64,000 bases of DNA from Odontocerum albicorne (lineage: Eukaryota > Arthropoda > Insecta > Trichoptera > Odontoceridae), in the NCBI GenBank assembly GCA_949825065.1, contig OX463848.1, positions 39,911,380-39,975,379 of the forward strand, in the 5' to 3' direction. The notes beneath the pieces are model-generated. The model made no database searches, had not been told where the DNA came from, and was given only the letters and a program-made list of their open reading frames with translations. Below are positions 30,560 to 41,204 of this stretch, piece by piece; the stretch's first letter is position 1, and every line of letters starts with the position of its first letter. A program made the position numbers and the translations under genes.

Positions 30560-31120
30560 ATTTTTTTTCCGACAGGTTTATGTCACTGCACTTTTATGAA
30601 GAAAAAAAACCTCCTTGACTCTTTTCAGCCCACGATCCTGCCAGTGTAATTGCATGCAAATATTTTGCACGCATTTTGGGGTCTCCAACCGCCTCGGAAT
30701 GTGGTCTGAAAGGATTCGGTGCCCACGCTTCCAAAAATCTTTCTCTGTAGCCCCGAAAAATAGTTGATTTACTTACACCTCTTCTCATTTTCTCTCCTGG
30801 AAACGCCACTGTCTGGACTCCATGTCCGCTTTATATATTAGGAGAATTTATCATGAGCGCTCTCAGCCATATTTCTCAACTTTTTATTTCAAACAACCCC
30901 TATTAAAATGTCGTTTTTTTATTTCATGTCCATCCCTCCACTGACTTTTTCTATATTGTTACTATATTTAATGCTTTTAAAGTAACATAATATATCTTGT
31001 CTACTGTACAAAGTTTTGTGGAATTATTTTTGATAGTTTATTTTATTTATATGTGATAGTTCGAATAAAAGAGTTGGGTGGAAGGTATCGAAAAACAAAT
31101 CATGATTAAAATAAGAAAAA
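30560..31120. other. Unassigned; one open frame at 30594-30809
   Basis: The 71-codon minus-strand frame includes RERFLEAWAPNPFRPHSEAV and is GC-richer than its surroundings. It looks protein-like but I recognise no family. 30850-31120 is AT-rich with nothing visible. Confidence 0.3.
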
Positions 31121-31129
31121 AATAATAAT

Positions 31130-31620
31130 ACGAAATAATGCGGTTTGAAAGAAGACGCAATTGTCAAGAATGCCAGAAAACACAGGAGTTTTACGGGTTC
31201 ATATTAAATTGTTAAGATGTTAATCCACAGCAGTTTTCTAGCTAACGTTGATGTATAGAAGTGAAAGGTAGACGTGGAAAATAGTAAACGGAGCCGAATA
31301 AATGTTGTTGAAATGCGGGCACTTAGAAAACATAAGGTGACAATACGGAATTAAGGATGAATGTGAACTTAAGGCTGATGTATTAAGTGACATCAAGAAG
31401 AGCATTCTGAGATGGTTTGGGCATGTAAATCGTATGAATGAAGAAAGTTTATCAAAATAAATATACAATGCAACTGTTAGTGGAAGGCTTGACGGTGGAA
31501 GATCAAGGAAACGGTTGGATCAAGTGAACGCTATTTTGAAAAGTCAAATAAATTGTATGAGGTGTATGGATGGTGAATATGCAAATGATGTGTGTCAACA
31601 TAGGAAAGTCTGGCGTTCAA
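31130..31620 (+). mobile_element. LINE-R fragment, longer copy
   Basis: It begins upstream of most copies (aaagaagacgcaattgtcaa), restarts at gccgaataaatgttgttgaa (RINVVE), then cggaattaaggatgaatgtg and aagcattctgagatggtttg, and ends near gtcaacataggaaagtctgg. The double start suggests an internal duplication or two copies joined. Confidence 0.6.
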
Positions 31621-32100
31621 GAATCGATTCTCTTACTTAAGAGTCTATTATCTTACTTAAATGTCTAGTCTCTTACATCATTTGATTTGTCTCTTAAATT
31701 TTGACTAGGCATTGTAGTGTACTATATATTCATCTTCACTTTATTTTGTATATTATTATATATAAATTAAAACGAACAGAATATCAAACAAAACCAAATT
31801 ACGAAGCACATCTGAACAAGTTCCCCCTTCGAAGAGAATCCTGGTGAATTCCACTCGACGCTCTTCCCGCGGGATTCTTTGCGACCAACCTACGCGTGGG
31901 CATTGGCTTAACAGAGGACCCTTCGTGTTTGCGGCCTGCTTTGTTTATTATTGTCCAGTTATGTTTTGACGGGATATTCCCTAAGGGGTCGAACATGCGA
32001 AGTTAATTACTAAAATGTTAATTCAATTTTTGTTTTAATACAACCAAAAGCTTATAAATCATGTGCAGAATTCGTAAACCATTTTCAATATTCAGTGTTG
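31621..32100. other. Unassigned; one open frame at 31799-31996
   Basis: cttacttaa-type repeats at 31630-31680. The minus-strand 65-codon frame (KPMPTRRLVAKNPAGRASSG) is GC-rich and stands out from AT-rich flanks. No family recognised. Confidence 0.3.
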
Positions 32101-32749
32101 TTAACCCTTCCTTGCCTGTGATGTGTAACTAGTAGACATTGCATCTAAAAACTTTAATATCTCAATAAATATAATAAATACTGGGTTCAGATTTTAGGTA
32201 TTCCCCCGTAATACATTTACGCATTGAATGAAAAAAATAATATTAATAATGATTAGCACTTGTCGGCCACATCAGAGATATTCTTTGAAAATCGGGAAAA
32301 TCAAACGTGTGCCAGTGTGTCACGTAGGTATATTAATTCTAAAAACCGATATGGGTTAGGAAGCGATGCTAGTCACATCTCACTCTCATTCTACTTCGGT
32401 ATATGGGAACGCAAGAAATAGAATCTCAGTTCGCAATTGTGTTTCTTCCTTCGAGGTATAACATACACAGTGTTAGTCCGTCTCAGTCTCAGTGGCTCTA
32501 GGGCATCCATTTGATGTGCTCTCTTCGCCCGTTTTGTGAATGTCGGCCGATGTTTTTTTTCATGTTTTCAGCAATTAAATTTCAATTATTATCACTTTTG
32601 ACTTCAAATTTAATTAATTTAAGCGATTGGCTATGAATAATCTTATTTTTCCGAATTTAAATCGCTCATTTTTACATATGTATTGGTGCGTATTGAATAC
32701 ACAGCACCGGAACGGGCAGACTTTTTTAGCACAGGAAGGGAAAGGTTAA
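32101..32749 (-). mobile_element. PB copy 2: piggyBac-like non-autonomous element
   Basis: TTAA at 32101-32104 and 32746-32749 bounds the element. Ends are cccttccttgcctgtgatgt and its inverted partner cacaggaagggaaagg. It is in the opposite orientation to copy 1 and 649 bases long. It carries an extra block, around gtgtttcttccttcgaggta (32436), shared with copy 4 (43392) but not with copies 1 and 5. No transposase. Confidence 0.8.
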
Positions 32750-32799
32750 TGTCACTTTTATTTTTGTTATTTATACTCATATTGTTATTGAAAAGAAAA

Positions 32800-33450
32800 G
32801 TAAATGCGATTTATAGATGAATAATGAAAGATTAGAGCAAGTTGAGGAATTCTGTTATTTGGGTTAAGATAGATATCGAACGGTGAGTAGCGATAGGAAA
32901 CAAAGCCAGTGGGGTACTAAAACATATATATTTAAACCGTACAGTATCAAAATCTGCTAATACTAGTCCACAAAAGTGTTTTGGTGCCATCTTTGCTGTA
33001 TGAGAGTGAAACGTGGATCTGGAAGAGACTTAGGGGATCCGAATTAATGCTGTAAAAATTCGTCATTTGGAACGAATAACATATATGAAGGGATAATGTA
33101 TAACAAAATACGGAATGAAGTGATGTGAACTTAAGGCACGTGTATTGAGTGAGGTGAAGAAGATTATGCTGAGATAGTTTGAATATGTGGAACGAATGAA
33201 TGAAGAACTAACAAAACAGATACATAGTGCAAATGTGACTTTGAAAGACCAATGTTTCGTATGGTTGTTTCAAGTGAATATGCTGAAATATGGAACCATG
33301 GAAAGTCAGAGAAATTGTAGAAGTTGTATGAAAAGGTGTATAGATATAGAAGAGGCTAAGAATGCGTGGGTCGAGATAGGAAAGTGCGGCACTCTTCTCT
33401 CTGCTTAATCCCCACAAGGAAATTTCGTGATGGTATGCATGTACGAGTAT
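32800..33450 (+). pseudogene. LINE-R, longest coding remnant
   Basis: It reaches further 5' than any other copy. With shifts it reads LEQVEEFCYLG at about 32840, then IDIER-VAIGNKASGVLKH, then a SLLYESET-like block near 32985, SELMLKFVIW at 33035, ELKARVLSEVKKIML at 33130, YVERMNEELTKQIHSANV at 33184, SCMKRCIDIEEAKNAW at 33318 and the end block at 33385. The order YLG, NKA, LYGSE-W, WFGHVERM, CMRRCM is that of an RTE-like LINE after its catalytic domain. Multiple stops make it a pseudogene. Confidence 0.65.
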
Positions 33451-33463
33451 GTCTAATATTAAA

Positions 33464-33735
33464 ATCCGAAAGGTGTCCTATTTGGGTCATGTACTTAGAG
33501 GAGCAAAGTACAAATTACTGCACCTGATCATCCTAGGCAAAATAGAGGATCGAAGAGGTGTTGGCAGTAGGCAAATCTCCTGGCTCCGCAATATGCGTGA
33601 TTGAACTGGTATAAGGAGCGTTGGGGATCTTTTTCGGGCTGCCGGGAACAAAGATGCCTACTCTCAGGTGATAGTTGGGGGGGGGGGGACCTGACATGAC
33701 ACTAAGAAGAAGATGTATGTATGTATGTATGAATT
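33464..33735 (+). pseudogene. LINE-V reverse transcriptase C-terminus
   Basis: From 33464: IRKVSYLGHVLRGAKYKLLH, then LIILGKIEDRRGVGSRQISW, LRNMRD, a TGA, then TGIRSVGDLFRAAGNKDAYS. This is the YLGHVLRG / GKIEGRRG-x-GRR-x-SWL / LFR-A series of a common insect LINE. A run of 13-14 G at 33678-33691 lies near the reading-frame end, and a (TATG)n tail follows at 33714. The copy at 52863 preserves the part upstream of this one. Confidence 0.7.
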
Positions 33736-33809
33736 GTGTACAAATTTAAAATGAGTATAATTTTGTGACTATATTACTTCCCTTATACTATATACGAGTA
33801 TAATATAAT

Positions 33810-33885
33810 ACTTTTGTTTGATTGGTGAGAAGAATTTGCCACCTGGCAATATATGTTGAATAAATAAATATAGCCACGCCATTAC
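33810..33885 (+). repeat. LINE-B/SINE-B tail copy
   Basis: tttgattggtgagaagaatt, then tgccacctggcaatatatg, then aataaataaata: the shared tail, worn, with the LINE-like AATAAATAA ending. Confidence 0.5.
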
Positions 33886-33992
33886 TATTTTTTGCTTATA
33901 AATACTTATGCTATGTTAAATGCTATGTTAAATTTCAAAGTAGCTCTAACAGTGCTACATTTTCTAAGTACTCGTATTTTAACAAAACTTTC

Positions 33993-34162
33993 AATAACCG
34001 AGAAACGGTAGGGCCAAATGCGTCGCCAGAAAAATACGGTAAAATAATTAGAATATTTCAACAAGTGGGGTTGCAAATTACAACCCTACTCGTAGAATTT
34101 ATATATTCATTTTGATCGTATTTTCTAGGCAAAGGATTTGGCGCAACGTTTTTTCGGTTATT
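33993..34162. mobile_element. Small inverted-repeat element (MITE)
   Basis: aataaccgagaaacggtagg at the left and cgttttttcggttatt at the right are imperfect inverted copies. Further in, ggccaaatgcgtcgccagaa pairs with the reverse of ctaggcaaaggatttggcgc. Arms extend about 60 bases with mismatches. There is no coding sequence, and the target duplication is not clear. Confidence 0.55.
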
Positions 34163-34164
34163 AA

Positions 34165-34720
34165 AAAATATTTCCACGTATGTATTATATATTTGTTAAA
34201 GCATTCAAAATAAACTTAAGTGAAATTTTCAAATGAAATTGGAATCGTGCAAAAAGTTGCCCTACGATACCATCTACATATATTGTATAACACGTTTCTT
34301 CACTCAGCCACTTGAGAGATGTTTGAATCGATCGCAACAAGTACAGCAGATGTCGCCAATTAGAATGCATCTTTACGAGATGCAGATCTTCTTGGATCCC
34401 TTGAGACCATGCACCCTTATATATCATATTCAGTGTTTGAAAAATATTATGCCGGTTCGTTAAAAAAAACTTCAAACTTCGTATATTTTTTTCTAGATTC
34501 TAATATTTTTTTAAATATTTCCACACGTTTTAAAACATTAATTTGTTTATAGCATTAAACGACTCGTCCCAAATTATATTTATAATGATATTTTAATGTA
34601 TCATATGTTTAGTACTAAATTTTATTTTAAATTAAATAAATAAAATATATTTTAAATAAACTTTATGTTCGATAAAAAAATATACCAGTATTCTGATTTA
34701 AGAATAAAAACGATTTGTTT
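34165..34720. other. Unassigned
   Basis: Both strands hold a frame over 34185-34475; the segment is balanced and may be decayed coding DNA, but I do not recognise it. 34500-34720 is very AT-rich. Confidence 0.3.
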
Positions 34721-34724
34721 TACA

Positions 34725-35100
34725 CATACATACATACCATCATGCCGTCTCATTGTCGGGGTAGGTAGGGCGGCGAGAACGCCAAACTTTCCTTTCTAGA
34801 CTCACATATTTCGCATTTTCTACATTCGTACATCTCTCATACAACTCTTATGATTTTTTACGTTTGCTTCTTTCGAAACATCATTCACTTGATTCAACCA
34901 TACTTTCCTTGATCTTCCTCTACCACGCCTTTGACTCACATTTGCGCTATATTTGTTTTGTTAGTCTTTCTTCATTCATTCATTTTACATGCCCAAACCC
35001 CATCTCAGAGTGCTCTTCTTTGTTTTATTCAACATATTAGTATTAAGTTTATATTATTTCTAATACGTTAATTCCTTATTGTCATACATTGTCATCCCAT
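34725..35100 (-). mobile_element. LINE-R fragment
   Basis: Reverse-strand order from the terminal block (accatcatgccgtctcattg, ggggtaggtagg) through tcattcacttgattcaacca (LDQVND) and tcttcctctaccacgcc (GRGRPRK) to acatgcccaaaccccatctc (the WFGHV region). One of the better-preserved copies at nucleotide level. Confidence 0.65.
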
Positions 35101-35109
35101 GTATTCTTC

Positions 35110-35815
35110 TAAATGCACGAATTCTCTGATTGTTGCGTTTCTTTCTTTTAAAACACTATTCATTTTATCCAACCATACTTTCCTTGGTCTTTTTCTTCCA
35201 CGCCTTCCATTCACACCTACACTGCATATTTGTATTGAATTCCTCAGATATCTATGGTACAGAACAAAGGGAGATTACCCAAAATATGCTCACCATGCCG
35301 AACTTCTCACGGTGTGTAACTATAGAAGCCTTGAAACAAGAAGGCAAGAATCCATTGCGATATTCCTAATAAAGGTTTTCCAAGGTTCCTTTAACTGTCC
35401 CGCGATTCTAGAAGCACTAAGTTTATATGTACCCAATAAATATATCCGTGCAAGGAATCACCCTCTGTTCTACATACCAAGTTACAGGACGAATATCATG
35501 GCTAAACACTCAGTCACGCGTGGTATAGAGATATTGAACCAACTGAATGACACGGTTGATATATTCTCGGTACCGTCTAGCAGTATGAGAAGAATCCTGG
35601 CTGATATTATTCCTAACGAATAAGCTAACGCTAGAAGCAAACCCTCTTTGTGTAACAGGAGAAATCGTGCAAAGTGGATAAAAAAATAAAAAATAAGTCC
35701 TTCTTCATTCATTCGTTCTTCGCGCCCAAACCATTTCAGTGTGCTCTTCTTCATCTTACTTAACACATCAGCCTTAAGTGCACACTCATCCCTGATCACA
35801 TCATTCCATATTTTT
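35110..35815 (-). mobile_element. LINE-R copy split by LINE-J
   Basis: 35110-35240 covers tttatccaaccatactttcc to acactgcatatttgt, and 35693-35815 resumes at agtccttcttcattcattcg, exactly the next LINE-R block (compare 34960-34985). The interruption is LINE-J at 35245-35692 in the opposite orientation. LINE-J is therefore the younger insertion here. Confidence 0.7.
35245..35692 (+). pseudogene. LINE-J reverse transcriptase C-terminus, copy 2
   Basis: The frame from about 35290 to the stop after 35620 is intact: RSLETRRQESIAIFLIKVFQ, then FNCPAILEALSLYVPNKYIR, then RNHPLFYIPSYRTNIMAKHS, then RGIEILNQLNDTVDIFSV, ending ADIIPNE. The series LE-x-RR, DCP-x-LL, P-x-x-RTN, SP/SVxR, N-x-x-x-D-x-DIF is typical of Jockey/CR1-type LINE C-termini. 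No catalytic domain. A short UTR with gctaacgctagaagc and an A-rich tail at 35682-35690 follows. Confidence 0.7.
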
Positions 35816-35819
35816 TAGA

Positions 35820-36350
35820 TTATAAAACAGAGCGCCAGATATTGTAACCTCAGGGCACTTAAATGTATAAGGACGGCTCTGATCATAAGACTGTTTACCT
35901 TTAATTGTTAACAATAAAATATATTTGTCACGCTCAATATGGATAAAGAAATTGAAATTCTCAAATGAATTAGAAATTTTAATGAACAAACTGGATGGCT
36001 AAATGCAGTTTCTGAGATAAATAAAGGAAACTAAGAAACAAGTCTTTGTACGAACAGCAACAGAGAAAGGGAAACGGAACGAGTCTGCCTTGTATCAATA
36101 TGTCACGTATTGCATTCAGTTCACATTCAATATAAAATAATTTTCTAAATTCCAAACCCGCTGCATTCATATTATGCACATTTTGCTGTAAACACTGCAG
36201 TTTATCCTAAAGCAACTTTACTGAAATAAATAAGCCGACATAAATCATTTTTTGTAGGTTTGTTTCTTCTACTAATCAATATTTCTAATCATATTAGTCC
36301 GTTTAATTTTTTTCCATTCATACGTGTATAACTCTGTTGAAAAACAGCCT
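35820..36350. other. Unassigned
   Basis: Nothing recognised; 35990-36180 is somewhat balanced and has a minus-strand 66-codon frame without a known motif. Confidence 0.3.
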
Positions 36351-36354
36351 TCTG

Positions 36355-36480
36355 GTTTGTTGGAAGAGATTGCCACATGGCAATAAGCTCGTCAGAAAAT
36401 CTATTACAAAACCCCTAAATGAAAGTCAAGCGTCTTATTAACTAAGACGTCTTTGACGAACCACAAATTATGATATTCAA
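36355..36480 (+). repeat. SINE-B tail and rearranged pieces
   Basis: ctggtttgttggaagagatt, then gccacatggcaataagctcg is the shared tail on the plus strand. The following gcgtcttattaactaag and acgtctttgacgaac look like SINE-B head pieces in reverse, so a tail and a head lie back to back. Confidence 0.5.
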
Positions 36481-36489
36481 AAGTCTTTG

Positions 36490-36885
36490 TAAAGAGTTTG
36501 TATATTAGGGATTATCCTTTCAGCAGAGTGCTCAAGACATATTTGCCCAACCTCCAATCGTCTGATGACGCAATAACTTACCCAGCTAAGTAGAAAGAAA
36601 TCCAAGAAAAGGCCATGATTGCGTCAGAGCCAGATTCACTCACGATCATTATTCTTACATCTCCTCCCCTATCTCATCTCACCCCCAAACCTTCCTTTTC
36701 TTACCCTTTATTTCTGCTAAAAACCCACCCCTTAAATATAAGCTCTGGAAAAATGGGCACACTTTGCTGGATAAACCCGTTCGACAGTAGATTGAGAAAG
36801 AAGACCTTCTTTCGGGGACAATCAATTAGACGGTGGCTGTTTTTATCGTTATTTGGTCTTGACAGAATTTCTTAGATTTTTTCAC
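36490..36885. other. Unassigned
   Basis: An 86-codon plus-strand frame (36615-36875) is pyrimidine-rich and then balanced. No motif recognised. Confidence 0.25.
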
Positions 36886-36886
36886 T

Positions 36887-37150
36887 GAAACTGTGGAGTT
36901 TTTTTTTTTTAGGACACAAATCGGAAAATATGGATTCTAAAACTCGAACTATTATCATTTAAACTGAAAATGTGTAGTTTTCAAGTCAGAAATCCGAAAA
37001 AGTGGATTTTAAAAGTGAAATTATTATTTTTCCTGAAATTCCTGAAGTTTTTAGACAAAAATCAGAATAGTTGGATTTTGGAAATCGAATAATTATTGTT
37101 TTTGCTGAATTTGTGGAGTTGTTAAATCGAAAATCTGGAAAGATTCTTGT
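36887..37150 (+). repeat. Degenerate 70-bp tandem repeat, four units
   Basis: ctgaaactgtggag at 36887, ctgaaaatgtgtag at 36964, ctgaaattcctgaag at 37035 and ctgaatttgtggag at 37105 begin four diverged units that each continue with a gacaaaaatc-ggaaaa-tggatttt-like pattern. Spacing is 70-77 bases. This is older than the other arrays. Confidence 0.6.
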
Positions 37151-37164
37151 TTTAGAAAGATATA

Positions 37165-37240
37165 GAGACTCTCATAAACTAGTTGGTAGGATTCTTGTTT
37201 TCCTAACGAGGTTTCGGATTCGATTTCTAAATTGCACTCA
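37165..37240 (+). repeat. SINE-B head fragment
   Basis: ctcataaactagttggtagg, then gaggtttcggattcgatttc has the A-box-like and B-box-like order (gattcgatt). It is cut off by the PB element at 37247. Confidence 0.45.
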
Positions 37241-37246
37241 AAATAT

Positions 37247-37875
37247 TTAACCCTTCCCTTACGGTGTTAAAATTGAAACGCGTGCTCCGGTGTTGGGTAG
37301 TGAGTACGCGATCAAAAATTAGCGATTTTAAATCGGAAAAATAAGAACATTCATAGATAATCCCCTTAATTAATTATAATTGAAGTTAAAAATTATAATA
37401 ATTGAGATTTATTTGCTGAAAACATTAAAAAACCATCTGGCAACGCTCACGGAAAGGGCGTACGTCTAACCTATTTGCAAGCCTAGAAGCTACTGTGGCG
37501 CGGAACGTCAGTCCCATACCCCGGCGCTTACGCTTATGCTTGCGACGTTGAGACAATTCAGCTCCTCGCAATTCAGTGGAGTATGCAAGAGTGAGATGCG
37601 AATATAGTGTCGCGCTTCCCGCATACTCTTCACCTATCGTCAAGACGAGGCACTCGCAGCGTTTAAATGCGAATTTGTTTTCGATCTTTACAAAACACCT
37701 ACGATGTAGTCGATAAATTCTGGTTATTATTAATATTATTTTTTAAATCAATGCGTAAATATATTATGGAGGAATACCTAAAATCTTAACCTTGTATTTA
37801 TTATATTTATAGAGATATTGATGGTTATTAGAAGCAACGTGTAGAAGATACCCAACACAGGGAAGGAAAGGTTAA
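37247..37875 (+). mobile_element. PB copy 3: piggyBac-like non-autonomous element
   Basis: TTAA at 37247-37250 and 37872-37875. The left end is cccttcccttacggtgttaa and the right acagggaaggaaagg. Core blocks such as agcgattttaaatcggaaaa are kept, but this copy is the most diverged (the usual tgtgtattcaatacaca palindrome is altered). 629 bases. No transposase coding sequence; the minus-strand frame at 37425-37643 has no family motif. Confidence 0.75.
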
Positions 37876-38019
37876 TATCCCATTCTACTATACAATAGTT
37901 TAGAGTTTGTTTGCAAATTTATTTTTGCCTTTTTTTGTATTTGTTTTATTTATATATTCTTTCATGTATATGGTTTCGCATGATGCATCTTTCGGATTTA
38001 TTGCTTTACAGTAATTTTT

Positions 38020-38124
38020 CTGTAGCCAGCTTTTAATCCATTTAGAAAAAAGATTCCGACGAGAATCGAGCCCGCAGCCCTTAGTTTGGGAGACTAATGT
38101 GTTACCAATTAGGCTACAAAGGTT
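38020..38124 (-). mobile_element. SINE-B 5' part
   Basis: On the minus strand: aacctttgtagcctaattgg and taacacattag, then gggctgcgggctcgattctc (B box) and gtcggaatcttttttc. It has head and start of body but no tail. A hAT-like element lies just upstream of its head. Confidence 0.6.
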
Positions 38125-38133
38125 ATATGTAAT

Positions 38134-38531
38134 CAGCGGCGGCTGGCCCCAAGGTATGGGTGCGCTGAGTACCAACGCACCTCGAGACGCTGAGCGAATA
38201 TGAAATATCGCTGTCTCACGGTTTACTGTATATCTTTGTCTGCCCTATATGAATTTGCGTTTCCATCCGGTGCATATTGGAGATCGCTCCGGTAGTATTG
38301 GCAAACTTGGCCAGTCAATTTGAAAGGGTTTTTTTTAATTTTACTTTAAATATTTTTGAATTTTTACTTAAATAAAAATACTCGTACTATTTGTCAGCAT
38401 TCTTATACATATTTAATCTATATACAAATATTAACATTTTTGAAAGTCATGTTTGCGAATATGTAATTTAATTATTGTGAATTATTTCTCCGGTTCAGCG
38501 CACCAACGCACCTCCAGACTAGCTGCCGCTG
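38134..38531. mobile_element. hAT-like non-autonomous element, 8-bp duplication
   Basis: TATGTAAT occurs at 38126-38133 and again at 38532-38539, a perfect 8-base target duplication. The ends are inverted: left cagcggcggctgg, right reverse complement cagcggcagctag; ggtgcgctga occurs near both ends in inverted order. Length is 398 bases, AT-rich inside, with no frame. An 8-base duplication and CAGNGG-like ends are the hallmarks of the hAT superfamily. Confidence 0.8.
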
Positions 38532-38564
38532 TATGTAATATATAATATATCAAAACAAGACAGA

Positions 38565-38665
38565 TGAAAACAAGTAATTTCAAGTGGACACTCAAATGGA
38601 TCTGGGTTTTTTGCCTGTCATTTGTCGTGACCCTAGTAAATTAGCCTTTTGCCTGTATCTTACTA
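38565..38665 (-). repeat. Family D fragment
   Basis: tggatctgggttttttgcct, then gtcatttgtcgtgaccctag and ttttgcctgtatcttact match family D (42720-42800) in the same orientation. Confidence 0.6.
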
Positions 38666-38669
38666 ACAG

Positions 38670-39695
38670 CATATGAAGACAAAAAAAGTTTATTTATTTT
38701 ACCAATTGTTGATTATCATTTGATTCCTTTATCAAAAAATCTTATTAGCTTGATCAGTGGTGAGACCTAATTACGAGTGTGTACCACGTGAGTCAACCCT
38801 TGGCGTACTGCATCGATTCAAAGAAATCAACAGCCCATTCCGCAACCCCTTACACACATCAAACCTCATTGAATAAGCTGAGTTGTTCAGATATTGTATT
38901 TCCTCTTCTTACTGTTATATTATTTTCCAACTTAGATAATATTATAGTTGGCCAATTTTTATTAGCTGAACGGCGCGGCATTGAATTAGACATCCCCGGG
39001 CTGAATTATTTATTGAGTAAGCAATAGACTTCCACGGATAATGGACTCGATAAATCTAAGATCGTGAACATTTTTCCATTTCGCCTTTCTATTAACTAAA
39101 TCCTGGCTAACTTACAGCGTAAAATACGATTTCCAGCTTCAGAAATGTATCATTTTATGTCTTATTATTGTAGTTTACGCCCATTATTTTTCTTAAAAAA
39201 ACTCCATTTTAGCAGAAACTTAATTGTATTTGTTATTTCTTTCGTTCACGGTTTTCGATCGAGAAATTTTGAATCATAATATAAATAGGCAAAATCCCGT
39301 ACGACGGTTGCAGGCAAAGAAAGAATACGAGAATTGAATTTTGAATACAAGAGGGTCCGTGATAACTGAACGAATTTTAAATACCTAGCTAACAATTTTT
39401 GAACCGGTGGAAAAGGGGACGATGTATAAAAAAATATATATATAAACAAATTCTATATTTATGAATTTATATTTTCATAAATGTAGAATTTGTTTTACTT
39501 CCGTGAATATTTCACGGATTGCAACTAGTTGCATATTATAACTCGATAACTTTCTGTGTTGCAAATAATTTTGTATTATTTTCCAAATAATCTAGAATAT
39601 AAAACGTTGTTATGCTTTGTGAAGGGCCAGTCATTGACAGTTCACAGTGGGAATAGTGATTTCGAAACTAAACCTCTTGAATTTACAAAGTATGC
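38670..39695. other. Unassigned, with a 22-bp hairpin
   Basis: No known gene; the 82-codon frame at 38779-39027 is unrecognised. An inverted repeat lies at 39444-39465 and 39474-39495 (aaacaaattctatatttatg and reverse, one mismatch, 8-base loop). A palindrome tgcaactagttgca follows near 39518. Confidence 0.35.
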
Positions 39696-39699
39696 TTGA

Positions 39700-40235
39700 G
39701 GACGATTATGTGGTGGAGACTAGAGCAAATACAAAATAAACAAAAAGGTTGCTGAGAACTAATGAAATGAAAAGTCTATCCAATCTTAACGCTCAACTTT
39801 GGGCTTGCAAGAGGAATGACTTGTGGAAAAGGTTTGTGTGAGCTTGACTGTGGTGTTTTTTTATTGTTATGTATTTTTATTTTTGTGATTATGTGCGGTA
39901 CATTGTGGGGTGAATGTTTTTGGTATGTCTGGAGTGATGAAGTGTGAAGAGTTTGATTTCGCGTGATGTATACATGTGTAATGGAGTGTCACTGTTTTAT
40001 CAGTTTGATGAGAATGTGCAACGGGGTTTTATATAATAAAAAATCGGAAAAAAGTATCGGTTTATTTGTTCATGCTATATGTCCTCAGTGAGATGCAGGC
40101 AAAAGCCTAGTTTACTGGGGACACGACAAACGAAAGGCAACAAACCCAGATCCGTTAAAATTGTGTGTCCAAATTAAATTACCTGTTGTTTTTTCACGAA
40201 TGATGTATATCACTTGTCATGTGTAAATAAATAAA
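39700..40235 (+). mobile_element. Family D, long copy
   Basis: It aligns in reverse with 42650-43150. Shared blocks include gagaatgtgcaacggggttt, cactgttt-tcagtttgatg, aaatcggaaaaaagtatcgg, ctcagtgagatgcaggcaaa and the end tgtgtaaataaataaa. The A-rich end with AATAAA suggests the 3' UTR of a LINE. No protein motif is seen. Confidence 0.65.
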
Positions 40236-40249
40236 ACTTATATATTTGA

Positions 40250-40325
40250 ACTCAGAGCCTCTTGAGGACAGCCTGCTCTATAAACGGCGCTATAAAAATT
40301 GTCCTTTTATTATTATTATCATAGG
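40250..40325 (+). repeat. LINE-H hairpin with (ATT) tail
   Basis: agagcctcttgaggacagcc, then tgctctataaacggcgctat and aaaattgtccttttattatt. It is joined directly to the end of family D. The left arm has changed (AGAGCC for GAGCGCC). Confidence 0.6.
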
Positions 40326-40329
40326 GACC

Positions 40330-41030
40330 CCGTGTTTTTCACTGAGGACTAGTTTTGTACAACACTCGGTGTTGTCCAGATGGCAGAAATCTTGACGGAA
40401 GTAACTTGGTGTCATTGACACAAAAAAGTAAATCAATATTTCATGTTCATAGAATATTAGTAAAAGTAAATTTGTAGAAGAAATTCCATTTCTAAATTGA
40501 ATGAGGTTTATATAAAAACACCTGCGTCAACTTTTATTTATTGCATACATTTGTACGGTAGGTAACCTCTCGATGTACACTTCGTTCGAATTAAAAGTGG
40601 ATGTCAAAGTGGTATATTTATATATATATATTCCATCGTATCGCTCTCCACTGCAGTACTTGACAATAAAATTGAACGGGCAGATTAAAAAGTTTTACTA
40701 CTTCTCACGCCGAGAAGTTCAGTTGGAAAGTTGTGAGTGGAAGAAAAAGGAAAACATGGAACCGATCCTAAGCTCATCTCCCAGAAAGCATTTCCGAAGT
40801 TCGAGTTCCGGTATTTTTTTTTCGTTTGTTTTTGTGGTCTCCAATCTAAACTTGGGTTTCCGCATTGAGATCAACCTGTCGACATTTATACTTAAACTTT
40901 TAAGTTTTTAACCTATTCCTCCAAGTTGTAGAAAATTTTACTTATATTGAGAAAAAGTCACTATTTATCAATTCGATAAGTGTATTTTTTCGTTATTTCG
41001 CCGTGTTTTATTTGTTAATACAACCATAAA
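40330..41030. other. Unassigned
   Basis: A 112-codon plus-strand frame at 40573-40911 contains FKVLYLY-type low complexity and then balanced sequence. No family is recognised. Confidence 0.25.
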
Positions 41031-41034
41031 ATTA

Positions 41035-41190
41035 TTATTATTTATAGTAACGACATTAACATTGTGGAGGTTTAAAGACACTGCAATTTGGTTGTTTATT
41101 CCGGGTTATATAACGGTATAACCCTACCGGTGTTAAGGTTTTCCTTGAAACCGGTAGGGTTATACCGTTATGTAACGTGTTTTATAAATT
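41035..41190. mobile_element. FB foldback copy with perfect 21-bp arms
   Basis: The left flank cattaacattgtggaggttt matches other FB copies. Arms taacggtataaccctaccgg(t) at 41111-41131 and 41150-41170 are perfect inverted repeats around an 18-base loop. The caaacactgtttattcc block is shortened here. Confidence 0.7.
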
Positions 41191-41204
41191 AACTTTCTTC
41201 TCTC

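Noticed and set aside
33678..33691. Poly-G run as a quadruplex or regulatory site
   Set aside because: It is a homopolymer within a dead LINE-V copy and probably a simple slippage expansion; the poly-C run at 50367 is treated the same way.
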